Translations under genes and position numbers: made by a program | Notes under the pieces: model-generated | The model's database searches: none | Told to the model about the DNA's origin: nothing | The model's input: only the letters and a program-made list of their open reading frames with translations | Part shown: positions 33,946 through 46,368 of the stretch, piece after piece | How the letters are laid out: each line of letters opens with the position of its first letter | How positions within the stretch are numbered: position 1 is the stretch's first letter | Assembly (NCBI GenBank): GCA_003049485.1 | Contig: PYST01000111.1 | Span: 1-64,000 of the forward strand | Source of the DNA: Ophioceras dolichostomum | Taxonomy: Eukaryota; Ascomycota; Sordariomycetes; Magnaporthales; Ophioceraceae | Direction of reading: 5' to 3' | DNA length: 64,000 bases

Positions 33946-36050
33946 TGCGGGCGGTGTTGGCCGCGAGATGCGCGCTGCCTTCGTTCGAGTTGCACCTCGG
34001 CGGAGCTCAGGCGAAGTCGTTGAGGCATTGAGGATGCTGCTTCACGGAATCAACCCCGCTGTCAGTGTGGGGCCGTCACGTGATGGCACAGCGGGACTTC
34101 TCGGCTGGCAAGCTGCCAGCTGGTGGTGCTCATTAATCACACTTGGCTTCTTCCAAGGCATACAGAATTTTCATCTATCCCAGGTGTTACGAGAAGCAAT
34201 TAAGGGATTACTGCCGCTGAAGCCAGCGTCGAATCTAGTGCACGGTAATATCACCTATCTTTTTTTGTTTATCAGACGCACTCCATAGCTGAACCGCTGT
34301 TCAATTATTTGTGCACCGCCAGCCAGTATCAACACGCGTCTATTTTCGACTCGGCGTTCGCAATTCCGCATCCACCCAGTCCGTCAGTCAATGTCGGCGC
34401 GGAGTTTCTTGGAGCCGACCTTCCTGGCCTGGCTCCAGCTGCAAGCATTGATTTCTGGTAGGGCTGTTGTTCTATCCCCGACCTCGAGGCTCAATTGCCC
34501 GCATTCCCTTTCTGTCCTTGTCATTTCTTTCGTGTATGCGGAAGTCAGTCTGCCTTCGGTGGTTGGCGGTGAGAGCCTCCGGGCTCCCTCGCCCAGCTGA
34601 ACCTGACAAGCTTCTGACCGATGACACCCGCGTTATGCCTGCCCGTCGAGATTGCCCATGACGCAATGTGAAGTCGCAAAGGCAGGACGGTCGGAATTAG
34701 GTCGAGCAGCAGGTAAACAAGCCATGCGTGTCCGTACCTGCAGACGTGCACAAGAAGCTGTATGCACATGCGCGTTTATCAAGTGATGATTGCCACCAGT
34801 CAATGTGAACCCGTGCTTGGCGGGCGAAGAGAGCCCTTCTTCAATATGCATGGAACAGCATGCGAGCAAACATGCGACCACGGCGCTTGCAATTTGCGTG
34901 CGTCCCGAGATGCCCCGTCCCGATGTCGCACCGCACTCCGTCAATCCTTACCAATGGCTCTGCGTGCTTCTCTCTCTCTCACACACTCTGTGTGGCGTGC
35001 TTTTCGTCCGATCTCGTGGACGCCTTCCATGATGCTTCCACGTGCCAAAGCGAGAGGGCGCACGGTCACGGACGAGGACGGGAGGGTGGTGTGCTGCTGT
35101 AGCTCGCTTGCGCCCTACGTGCCACCGAGGTGTGTGTGTATGTGCTAGAACGTTTTACTCACCCTGTAATGCGTTAAATTGACTCCGTCCCGTGAGCGTT
35201 CCTCAGTACTAGACGAGTCGTGGTCTGCTTGCCCTTCTTTCCACTTTTGGTCCTCCACCGATCGTCGAAACAGCCGGTTCGGGTATTAAAACGCGGCTCG
35301 AGAGTGATAACAGCTTGGTCAGGCCGAACGGGCTGCTTTTGCCCCCAGCCAGAACCAGACCAGCTCTGGGCCGTCCCCCTCCGCCCGTCTTCCCCCGCAT
35401 CCACACACTCATGAGAGGCTCAAAGGTCCGCCCCGGCAAAAAGCCCCCTTTTACGGTCGTTGCGCAAGAGTATGGCAGGTTTCAGGACTAAGGTACATCG
35501 GCCTAGCCTTTCTGCCTGCACCAGACCAGGATACTCACCACCTCCAACTTGTCTGCCCTATTTGCCTGCTTTGTTTGCCTGCCAGATCGCCAGGCCGTCT
35601 GCTCGTCTGTTCCTGATTGCTTGCTCGGGGCGGGCCAGAATAGCCCTCAGCTCGTGAAAGTGATACGGTGAACAGGCTAATAGTATGACCCAGGTATCCG
35701 CACATATGGCTCCATACTCCAGCCATCAATGCTCCTCCGTTCGCGTTGTTCTCTGGTGTGTGCCGCTGCCGTTGCCACCATCGCCACATCCCACATGTCG
35801 ACACGATAAGTTCCCGTTGCGTTCCTGACGCGACCAGCCCTTGTGCTGCCCTAAATCTTGTTTTTGGAAGTCTTCCTACCCAGTGGCTACGTGGCTATGT
35901 GGCCTGTTCTCTCGCCTTGAGTAACGTCGGACCTGCAACCTGAGCATCCTCACTCCTTCCCCACAGCATCTCAGCCTTCGCAGAGCCGTGGACCTTCAGA
36001 ATGGTACTAGCGCCCATCAACGAGGCCAGTGAACGACGCGCGGTCCAAGA
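33946..36050. other. Divergent promoter region between Mrx7-like gene and NACHT gene
   Basis: About 2.1 kb. It should hold the promoters of both flanking, divergently transcribed genes. Only short open frames without recognisable motifs are present. Confidence 0.5.
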
Positions 36051-39000
36051 ATGAAGCAGCCCAGGGAATCGATCTCGGCCTCGGGGGTCTCGCTATTGTA
36101 CGAGCCAGACGAGTCGCATGCCGCCATTGTCGAGTAAGTCACATCTAGAATTCCATCTGGAGGCGTGGCTGATGACGGCGAGGGTTGGGACGATTCACGC
36201 CGGTGCCCTCTGACTGTGACCGATACATCTTGCAGCATCGTTTTCGTCCACGGCCTTGGGGGCCATCCGCTGAGGACATGGCTGTACCGCGATCCCTTGG
36301 AACACTTCACAGCCAAGTCGGCCGGCGGCGTGGGTGGTAGTGGCGGCAGCGCGCTTAGGGCCTTGCTGAGGAAGAACTCTCGGGTCGGGGGGCGCACGCG
36401 TTCGAACTCCCTCTCCTCCAAGATCGCGCTGGACGGGACGCAGTCCGAACTGGACCTCGGCATCGGCGGCGGCACCTTTACGAGGGAGCGACGCGTTCTG
36501 CGAAAGAACTCCGATCTGAGGAGGCCGAGGAGGAATTCAAGGGGCGCGCAGCTCGACTTCGACTACTACTCCTCGGGCAAAGAGAACAGCTTCCCCTTGC
36601 CACCGGATCCTCGCGGTTACCATTCGTCGCAATCGACCAGCAGGCTCAAACTGCTCCTCCAGACCAACGTGCCGCCCTTGTTTACGGCGGACGGTATCGA
36701 TGGTGGTGGTCTGGGGGCTGGCGGCGCGGGCGGCGGGGTCGGCGGGTTTGGTGGCGTAGAGGGCGTCTACTGGCCGCTTGACCTGCTTCCCGACGCGTGC
36801 CGGACCAGCAGGATCTTGACGTGGGGCTGCCAGACGCTGTCGACGAATGGCAAGCTGCTGCCCGCCCAGAACGACGTGTTTGCGAACGCCGAGGAGCTGC
36901 TGCGCGACCTGACTGCCTACCGGGACCAGACCAACACGCTCGGTCGGGCCGTCATCTTCGTGGCGCACTCGACAGGTGGCGTCATCGTGAAGGAGGTGTG
37001 TTAATGTTTTCTCTCTCTCCATGTTTCTAAGGGCATTCACTGTTCCTGCCTGTGTCTGCCTGCCTGTGTGGCCTGACTGTGTTTGGGTGTCTGTATCTGC
37101 GTCTGTGCCGTATCACCGCCATGCCAAGCTGTGCTCAGAGCTGTGCTTTGCTACGCGAGCAAAAGCACGATAGTGAAACAGCTGTAAGATTGTATGTGAA
37201 ATGCCTAACAGTTCCCCCATTCGTCTTTATTGCGAACCTAGGCACTGCGCCGTTCAGAATTTGGGGGCGGTGGTCTTGCCAGCGGCCTGGCCAGCGGCGG
37301 CGACGCCCAGTCCCCACACAGCAAAGACCTCCTACAGTCGACCGCAGCTGTCGTTTTCCTCGGATGCCCGCATCGCGCGAGCCAGTACGCCTCGCTCGGG
37401 GACGCAGTCAAGAGCATGGCGGGTGCGACGCTGGGAATCGACCCGGCGGATCCCGTGCTGCAGGACCTCAGCGGCGCGGCGAGGACCGAGCTCATCCACG
37501 GCCGCGAGGCCTTTGTCCGGCTTTGGAACGACTACAACTTCAGGGTCAAGACGTACCAGGAGACCCTGGGATTGCCACAGCTGGCGATGATGGAGACGAA
37601 ACCGGATTTTGTATGTTTGCAATCCTGTAATTTCTTCATCTGTTATCTCCTTTATAACCCTAAGTCATGTTGGAGAGTGATGGCTTGACGGGAGGGGGAA
37701 GAATGGAGGGATGGATGCGCTTTGACCGCGTGCTGGCGTGCTCTGGCGTACTGGTGTGGAGGGGCGTTCGAGGGGAGTTCCCTGTTCACCTCTGCGGTGT
37801 CAAAGCTGACAAGTTCGTTCTTCCTCTACATTCCAGACGATTAGGCGCCAGTCGAGCTTCTTTGGAGATGTTCGAGAGAGCGCCGAAAGCACTGGGTCCA
37901 GTCACCTGGACATGTGTCGGTTCAAGTCGGCCCAGGATCCGACTTACAAGTCGTTGGCAGCGACACTCTCGAGATTGGTGCACGATGAAATCAGCCGGGT
38001 GAGTTGGTCTGCCCTAAATTCCTCGGGAGCTCGGGAGGATGGCGGCCCTTTTTTGGGGGGCATGGATTTTAACAGGAGGCGAGGGGCGTGCCACAACCTC
38101 TAAAGACCAGACGGGAACTATTTTGAGGATACGGGGAAATGACGGGAACATGAAAAAAGATCACAAGCTGACAACAGAGAAATACCTTTTTGCATTTCTT
38201 GCTTCGTTTTTGCCTTTTGCCTCTTCTCTCAGCTACGGCAACTGAGCCACAAAGAACAAGGTCAGTCAGAGGTAGATCATCAGCGTGATCAATGCGTCTT
38301 ACCCGAAGAACTCGCCGCCCGCCCGCCCCAGAGCGCCAGGTGCTCCAGGTCGCCCAGGCGCCCGCCCTATAGCGTCCCACAGCCGTCCCAGGCCTCGGAA
38401 ACTGCCCCCAAATTTGGCAACATCTCAACTTTTCCCACTGTATAACCCTGTAAGCTAACCAACCAATGGCGGAAAATTTTGACCCTGCTCAGCTTGCGCA
38501 AGACTCATAGCGCCGCCAAGAGTGCTGCCCCGCGAGAGGAGCTCGATTGTCTCATACCCAGGCACCTGCCTCTGGTTGTACGACCTCCCAGAGTTTCGAG
38601 GGTGGCACCACCGCACTCCCGGCAGCAGGCACAAGATCCTGTGGGTGAGAGGGCGGCCAGGGTCGGGCAAGTCTGTGCTGCTGCGGTCGCTGCGGGCCCG
38701 CCTGGAGAAGCAGTGGGCGCCGTTGGGAGCCTCCTTTATTTCCAGCCCTGCGCACGGCGACAGGCTCGACAGTGTGTTTTTTGACAGTGGCGGCGGCCCC
38801 CGACGGCATCACTTCCAGCATCTGCGGCCGACGTCGACTTCTTCTCCAAGCCCAACAAGCCACCTTGAAAATGAACATGAAACCCGGGCGCCGATCGGTG
38901 TGGACTCAACCTCGAGCTCATCTCATGGTTTGGGTCCAGCGTCAACCTCCCTCCACAACCCCGGCAACACCGCCAGGCTGTGGTCGAACAATAATAATAA

Positions 39001-41668
39001 CTCCAGGTCCTCATCACCCGCTGCAGCCGTGTACCGAAACCTACTGGCTCAGCTGTTCCAGCAGGATCCTCGGCTGAGAAAGGCGCTGTTGGCCTTATGC
39101 AAGCAACAGCGCAACAGTCACAGTCACACGAGGATCGGCAGCAACGGGAGTGGGAGGGGGAGCCTTTTCAGCGGCAGGGGTGGGTATAATACCAACATGA
39201 ACACCACCACCGCCAATACCACCCACACCAGCTATAGCGTCAGCACCGGCAACAGGCGGCAGCAACTCGCCACCACCACTGCCGTTTCCTGTAGTACACA
39301 AACCGCCCAACACCACTCGCTGCTGGACGACGCGCAGATCGTGCAGTTCTTTGCCGACGACTACGCCGCTTTCCCAATCCAGACCCCCACACGTCGGACT
39401 TTTATATTCATCGATGCAGCCGACGATTGTGGGCCTACTTACGTGCAGGAGCTGCTCTTGCACCTTTCGCTCCTAGCACGCAACTCCGATTTCAGCATCT
39501 GCGTTGCCACTGCCGACTATCCTCCCCGAGCTGACCTTGCACTCAACCACAACACCAAGGGTAGCAACGACAATAGCAAAACCACCAAGACGACTAGAGA
39601 CAACAGTTCCTTCCTGGGCGTAGGGGGTGGCCACCCTTACACCTCTGCCACTGCTACCACCACTGTCGACCCATCGGCACCCATCCCCATCGACATCATC
39701 ACCCCGGCCCTCCCCCCATCTGCCGCCTTCGAGGTGGTCATGCACCTCCGCAATGCGGACGACATCACGCGCTACGTCAGCCTCAGCCTCGAGGCGGAAT
39801 GGGAGGACCGCAACGCGACCGTCGTGCGCATCGCGCAGAAGTCGGGGGGCGTCTTCATGTGGGCCGAGATCGTCGTGGGCATCCTCAACGCCGCCATCGG
39901 GGAAGGAGCCGACCAGCAGCTGATCGACGACACCGTGCTCGAGATGCCGGGGGACCTGGACGGCTTATACGAGTGGCTGCTGTCGACACTCACTCCCGAG
40001 GAAAAAGCAGAGACGATGGCGCTGTTCCAGTGGGTTATCTTGGCGTCGGAGCCGATGCGGCTCAACGACCTGAGGACGGCCGTCCGCATCACCAAGTCGT
40101 GGACCGCGGCGGAGATGCGGCCTTCTAGGGCGCTTGCGCTCGACCCGCCGAGGTCTTTGCGGGAGCTTCTTCAGCAGCATCGCCAGAAGGAGGTTGCTCC
40201 CACTCGCGGCGCTCCACCCGCTGGTGTTGAAGGAGGAGACATCAGCGCAGTACCGGTTGCCACCGGCCCAGCATCAGCGTCCACACCAACGCCAGCACCA
40301 CTCGAATCATCAACCATAAACAACGGCGCCAACGGCTCCTTCGAGTCCCCGGTCCAGTTCCACCGTTGGATCCGCAGCAGGTCCATCGGCCTCCTCGAGC
40401 TCCGGCCCTCCACCGGCGACGGCACGCCGCCGTCCCACGAGCCGCTCGGCCTGCAGCGCGTGCAGGTGATCCACGAATCCGTGCGGTCCTTTTTCCTGTC
40501 GGGGAGGGGCTTCGCCGCCCTGGAGCGCGACAACGAGACGACGCTGTACTCGCACAGCTTCTCGACAGAGGACCTCGCGGATCTTTCGCACTACGTCTTG
40601 CTGAACGCGTGCCTCACCTATTTAGATGCGACGGACTTCGAGTGTCTCGGCGGAAGTAGTGGCGGGGGCCACAACGCCAGCACTGCTGAAAGGAGGCTGC
40701 CGCCGTTGGCGCCCATGTCCTACGAGGAGAGTAAGTATTGGCGGCGCAACGCGCGGGACCAGCGGCGGCTCGTGGTGTCGAGCTACCCGTTCCTGGGCTA
40801 CGCGGTGGACAATTTGTTGTTTCACATGCTCTCGCCACGCTTCTTCCGGTACTACCTACCGCAGCGCGACGTGCTGCGCCTGTTCGCCGCGAACCGGTGC
40901 CGGCTGTGGAGGAGGTGGACCGCGCTTCTGGGAGCGAGCGCCTGCGACCCGGACGGCGTGCTGACGATGTGTTCGAGGGGGCCCGCGAGGGACCTGCTGG
41001 ATCCCGTGTACGGCGCCAGGTTTAGGCTGGAGAGAGTTTTCAGGAGGGTCGCTAGGATGGCGGCTACTGAGATGGGTGCGATTAATACTGCGCCGGCGGC
41101 GACGCTGGCTGCGCCGGCGCCGAAAGAGAAGAAGGGTAGAGTGGTGTTCGTGGAGCCGTTGGCTATACCACCTCCTAGGCAGGAGAGGGAGAAGGAGCCG
41201 ATGGCAAGAGTGGCGAGGAGGTCTTCCTATTCCGTCATGCCCAAGATGCAACCTGCGCCTGCGGGAAGGAGTCCTTCGTCGGCGAGCACGGCGGACTTGA
41301 CGGCGAGGACGGCCGGGGTCGACGCTGCAACGACCGCCACGACCACGACCACCACCGCCCCTGGGCCAGCAGCCCCTACTACGCATCATCATCACCACCA
41401 CCATCATGTTGCATCGATGATGGCATCGACATCGGCACCACCACAACAAGAAGCCGTCGTGTCTCCACTGGCGTCCCCCGTAGGATCCAGCCGCGTCGTC
41501 TCGTTCAACTCGACCGTCGTGCCGTCCATCTTCTCGCCCACCTCCCCAGTCTCAGCCAACACGCTGCTGAGCCCGCTGAGCGCATTCGAGGCGAGCCCGA
41601 TGTCGGCTTTCGAGAAGCACGCGTTCGCCGCGCCGCAGATGACTCCTCAGGGGTATGCTGTCATCTAA
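36051..41668 (+). CDS. Alpha/beta-hydrolase-NACHT (NLR-type STAND) receptor without recognisable sensor repeats
   Basis: Six exons, 36051-36133, 36236-36995, 37242-37610, 37837-37998, 38233-38260 and 38493-41668, give 1525 aa in a continuous frame. The N-terminal domain is a SesB/PGAP1-like serine hydrolase: DIVFVHGLGGHPLRTWLY (oxyanion region), then VAHSTGGVIVKEAL with Ser at about 273, then VVFLGCPHRAS. The NACHT domain has the P-loop GRPGSGKSVLL (about 519-528), Walker B FIFIDAADD (about 770), then LPGDLDGLYEWLLSTL and QVIHESVRSFFLSG, typical of fungal NACHT proteins. Walker A and B are separated by about 250 residues, mostly Ser/Asn/Thr-rich insert. Fungal STAND proteins of this type act in non-self recognition and cell death. 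The C-terminal ~300 residues are low complexity (His run, Ser/Pro-rich) with no ankyrin, WD40 or TPR repeats. Exon 5 (28 nt) is the least certain joint. Confidence 0.85.
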
Positions 41669-43981
41669 GCTGGGCTGACTAGCTGCCCTTCACCACCTTT
41701 TTGCTACTACGTTTCGTTGGAACTTATCTATGTGGGCTTAAATGTGGCTTGATTGCCGTTTCTTCTTTGTTTTGGTTTTTGTTTGCAACCCATGTCTACA
41801 GCCTAGCTGTGCCACTCATTGACGTTACGACCGACGATCAACTTTCTTCATTGTCCGGTTTTATTTTATGTACTGTGTGTTTCTACGCCACTTTTGTGTC
41901 TATTCCCTCTGTAATGTCTTATGGTCACGACAATGGACGTGCTATTCCTAGGTAGCATCTACACAGGCTCGACGGCCACGGACGACCTGGTATTGGGGCG
42001 AATGGGGAGGGCGGCCTGGTAGACGGATGGGACGAGGACTGGCTGGGACTGGGTTGGCTGTTTCCAACTAGACACACTCATTGGGTTTATTATCTCCTTT
42101 GTTCCACAGTGCCTTTGGGGCACCTTCTTGGGACAGCGCTGGATGCATGCATGCACGGGAGTATGATGGGATGGATACCAATCTGATGGACACTTGACCA
42201 CTTGACCCTACAATTCGCGTCTGGGAGAGGGAGTTGGATTTGATTGCGTCCACGGACAGATACTACCTACGTACTTACTACGGCGGTACGATAGTGAACG
42301 AACCACCTGCGACGATTTCTGCCTGCGATGCCTACCTGCCTATCTGGTGCCGATTACTCACTGCCTTTGTAGCCGCTTCCTGCTTTAAACTGCGCATCGT
42401 AACACATGTCGAAAGACGGCTGGCCCAGTCAGCAAGGAGGGGAGCTTCTTCCAGTGTGGTCACAGTGGCTGTCCCTCATAGAGCGTCATCAGAGCGTCAT
42501 CGGAGCGGGGGATTGATGTGGTGGTGTGACTGACCCCGCGACATGCGATTTCCTCGTGGGTGTGACGACATTGGCGACATTTTCTACTTGGAACGGATGG
42601 GATTTTTCTGAAGGACACAGATAGATAGGACGGAACGGCACATGCGGACTTGACGGGCGGGGAGGCGGGACAGAGGATTTGATACCGAACCAGAAGGAAC
42701 CGAAGAATGGTGGTGATGACCTGGACGAAGCTTGAGGGCTGCAGAGGTTTGTCGAGTAAGCTGCTTGGAGATCTGCGTCTTGGATTCTCCTGCACCAAGT
42801 CGAAAGGGCCTAATGCTGTGGACCCTTATGGATGTGGGGCAGCGCGCACACACGAAACACCTGACATGGGCGTCAATGCAAAGCGGGCATGCGACCTCCG
42901 GCCTGTGCGCTTACAGCTTACACGTGGGCAGCGCACTACAGGGGCTCTGTTCAGGGGGTCGATTCACCGGTGTAGGCTGGGGCTCAAGCTTCTTGCATGG
43001 TGAACCTCTTCAGCCGGCTCTGCCGAACGTCGCTGGCTGATAAGTTGTAGATACGGGACGAGGACAACGGCGAAGAATCGCATCGATTAAGATGGAATCT
43101 ACTCGGAGGAGACCATTTTCACCGACGCGGGAAAGATGGCACTCTGACCACTCTGACCGCTGTTGCTATGGCATTCGTCGCTTCGGTTCCGTCCAAACAA
43201 GTCATCGCTGAACGATGAATCACAGGTGATCTCTTGGGCACGGACGGGCTGAACGGCTGATGAGATCTCCGTCGTATGATCGCATCATCGTTATTCGTTC
43301 TTTTGCGTGCAACAGGACCTCTCGACGGATCATCTTTTTGCCTATTGTGCGAGGATGAGGAAGATTATCAACGGTAGAGGGTCCGGACTTTGGATTCTGG
43401 AGAGGCATTTTTTGTCTTTTCGAGACTCGCCCCTGGCTGCCTCGCTGACTCCATGCAGCTTTCTTCCGGCCTCGATCTTGATCTCGCACCATCTTCGACT
43501 GATGGGGTTTAGTTACCGACCGATAGGCGGCACTGCGGCAATGCAAGAATATGGTGGACATACCCCGGATCTCTCCGAAGATGGAGGACCCATGTTTCCC
43601 TTGTACCTTTTCCAAGGCAGTCCGCATATTGGGTATGGCCAATTGGACGACGATCGGATCCGTATAGCGGTGCTCTTTCGACTATATCCTTTGCGTGGCT
43701 TGGATCGTGCACTACCAGTTGGCATTGGGACAAGAGAAAGAAAGGACGCCAGATCGTGACGAAGGAGCATGGCGATATTATAGATTTACTAGTCCAAATT
43801 CCGAGACACCTTCCTATCCGCCTGTATTCCCCAAGTTGCGCTCCGTAAACTCCGTACTCCTTCAGCTGTGTTATCACAGTGACATACCTATGCCAAAGAC
43901 GTCGTAATCTACCTAGGTAGCTACCTACCCCATACATCCACTGTTATCATTTCGCTGTCATTCCCGTCCCTGGAGAGCTTC
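41669..43981. other. Convergent 3' region between NACHT and ankyrin genes
   Basis: About 2.3 kb between two genes pointing at each other. No third gene was found. An ACCT/AGGT palindromic run lies at 43907-43930. Confidence 0.5.
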
Positions 43982-46368
43982 TCACCGCACCCCCGGCCCC
44001 CCTTTCTGCATCTCAAGACTATCGTAGTCCGGCGGCGGCATCGACATTGCTGACCCTGCAATACCCATCGCCGCCGCCGCTGCCTCGGTGTCCTCCAGTG
44101 GTGGCGGCGGCTCGCTTGCTGATGGTTGCATCTGAGGTGGCTGTTGCGGCTGTTGCAGCTGTTGCAGCTGTTGCGGATGCTGCGGATGCTGTGGATGCTG
44201 TGGATGCTGCGGATGCTGCTGCGCGGACACCACCGTCGGCTGCTCCGGGATAGGCAAAGCCCCGTAGCCCCTGAGCAGATTGACAATATGCGAGCGTCCC
44301 GTAGCGGTCGCGAACACCAAAGGCGAACACGCGCCCTCCAGGTTCGGGTCCGCCCCGTGCTCGACTAGCAGCCGGACGATGCGGTCCTTCCCCCTGACCT
44401 GTAGCGCCTGCATCAAGGGTGTCCTGCCCAGCGCGTCCTTCGCATTAGGGTTCGCGCCGTGCTTGACGAGCAGCGCGGTCAGGTCGTCGTCGCCGTCCGC
44501 GATGCTACGTAAGAGAAGGGTCTCGTTGGACGACGTGTCGACGAGCTGGTTGGGCGAGACACCACGCTCGAGGAAGAGTTTGATGGTGGCTTTGTTGTTG
44601 TAAATGTTTTCGTTATTGTTGGTGTTGGCAGAGTTGGTGGCGGCATCTTCGCGGTGCTGCTTGACCAGGTGCATGATGCAGGACCGTCCGTACAAGTCCG
44701 TCGCGTTGGGGTCTGCGCCTTTGGCGAGGAGGGGCTCGATGAGGTCCGAGCGGCGGTTCTTCACGGCGTGGACGAGTAGTGGCTGACCCGTCAGGTCGCC
44801 GACGTTGGGGTCTGCGCCGCGGTCGAGGAGGAGCTTGAAAATGTCTGCGCGGTCAGAGGGGCTGGGCGTGCCAGGGACGACGGGCGTTGCCGGGCTGGTT
44901 GGAGCAGAGACGAGGTTGGCGGCGATGTGAAGAACGGGCTGGCCCGAGATGTCGCGCGAGTTGGCGTCCGCGCCGTGCAGGAGGAGCGAGTGCACCACGT
45001 CGGGACGGCCAGTCTGCACGGCGGTGACGAGGATGGGTCGCCCGGACCCGTCGCGCATGTTGGCGTCGGTGCCGTTGCTGAGCAGGAGGCGCACCATGCG
45101 CGCGTTCCCGTCCTGCACCGTGTCGAGGAAGTAGGGCTGGCCCCAGCCGTTGCGCTCGCTCGCGTCCGCGCCCCGGTCCAGCAGCAGCTTGACCATCTCC
45201 GGGCTGCCGACCTTGGCGGCGTGGAAGAGCGGCGGGCGGCTGGACTTGCCCCCGTCCTTGGCCCGCACGTTGGCGCCGCCGTGGTCGATCAGCCACTGTG
45301 CGGTCGCCACCTGGTTGGCCAGCACGGCGCAGACGAGCGCCGTCTTGCGCTCCTCGTTGCGCCCGTCCGGGTTGGCGCCCTGGGCGATGAACCCCTTGAC
45401 CTGCTGGAGGTCACCGCGCGAAGCGGACTGGCAGAGCGCCGTGACGTACGGCTCCGGCTTGGGCCGCAGGCTGGCCGTCAGCGCTTGGAAGCCTTGAGAT
45501 ATCCCGTCGAAAAAGCCACCTCCTCCGCCGCTGCCCTTCCCTTTGGATGCCTTGCCCGGGGTTGGTGGTTCGCTAGGGCCGGCTTGCGGTGTGATTGGGC
45601 TGTGATCCCCTGCTCCTGGCTCTGAAGACGGAGAGCCAACGGCGCCTGGAACCTGAAGCTGGTGTGGGTGTGGCGACCGCTGTTGATGAGAATACGCGGA
45701 TGCTGGTAGCTGTGAGAGCTCGATTAGGATGTCGCGCCGTGTGAGGACCTCATTACATGCCTCTGCGAATTCCGCCAGGACTCGCTGGGAGTTACGGGTA
45801 GCCATTATCGCTTCCTGTGCGCTTGCGTCCCTGCTATTTGATCTTAGATGCAAAAGGGTTGGCCGTGTTAACAAAGAATCGTAGGTCTGGGTCGTAGGTT
45901 GGAGAGTGGCTTGGTGGTGATGATGGAGAGATAGGGGGGGTTGGGGGTAGCCTACATCTCCAGTATTTCCCGCACGAGCTCACACAACGCCATCTCGGTC
46001 TGCAGCAAAGTCTCGTAGTCCTCGAGCACCTCCGGGTCGACCGCGAACTGGGGGCGGTCAAAGGACCGGACCCGTCGGAGCTGCTTGTCGACGATGGCCC
46101 ACGTTTTCTCGGCCTCGTCCAGCGAGGTGGTCAGCACGGCCTGGACTGAGCCTGAGATCACACGGGCCTTGCGAATCGAGTCGGAGAGGCTGTCGACCAC
46201 GGCGCTGAAGGTATGTATCTCTTCGCCCAGGAGAGCGAGGTGCGGCTGCGATGGGGTCGATTCGTCCCATTGCTGGAGCGTCTCGTCGACCTCGGTGCGG
46301 GTCGCGATCACTCGCACCGCGATCGCTTCGCAGCGGGACACCGCCGAGGCCACGGAAAATGTCGCCAT
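43982..46368 (-). CDS. Ankyrin-repeat protein with STAND-type helical N-terminal domain
   Basis: Exons 46368-45956 and 45833-43982 over a 122-nt intron give 754 aa. Residues 1-137 (MATFSVASAVSRCEAIAVRV onward) are all-helical and resemble the N-terminal helical domains found on fungal STAND/NLR proteins (Helo-like type); this is a resemblance, not a firm match. A Pro/Ser/Gly linker follows, then about ten ankyrin repeats from roughly residue 280 to 690 (for example PEMVKLLLDRGADASERNGW and DDDLTALLVKHGANPNAKDA). A Gln-His-Pro tandem (five QHP units) and an acidic, Ala-rich tail close the protein. There is no NTPase motif. It lies tail-to-tail with the NACHT gene. The acceptor is a TAGCAG tandem, so forms with or without one residue are possible; a TAAG nine bases upstream is also in frame. 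Confidence 0.85.

Noticed and set aside
43982..45874. Single-exon ankyrin gene starting at 45874
   Set aside because: The upstream exon 46368-45956 joins in frame with good splice signals and adds a complete helical domain; no true ATG lies at 45874.
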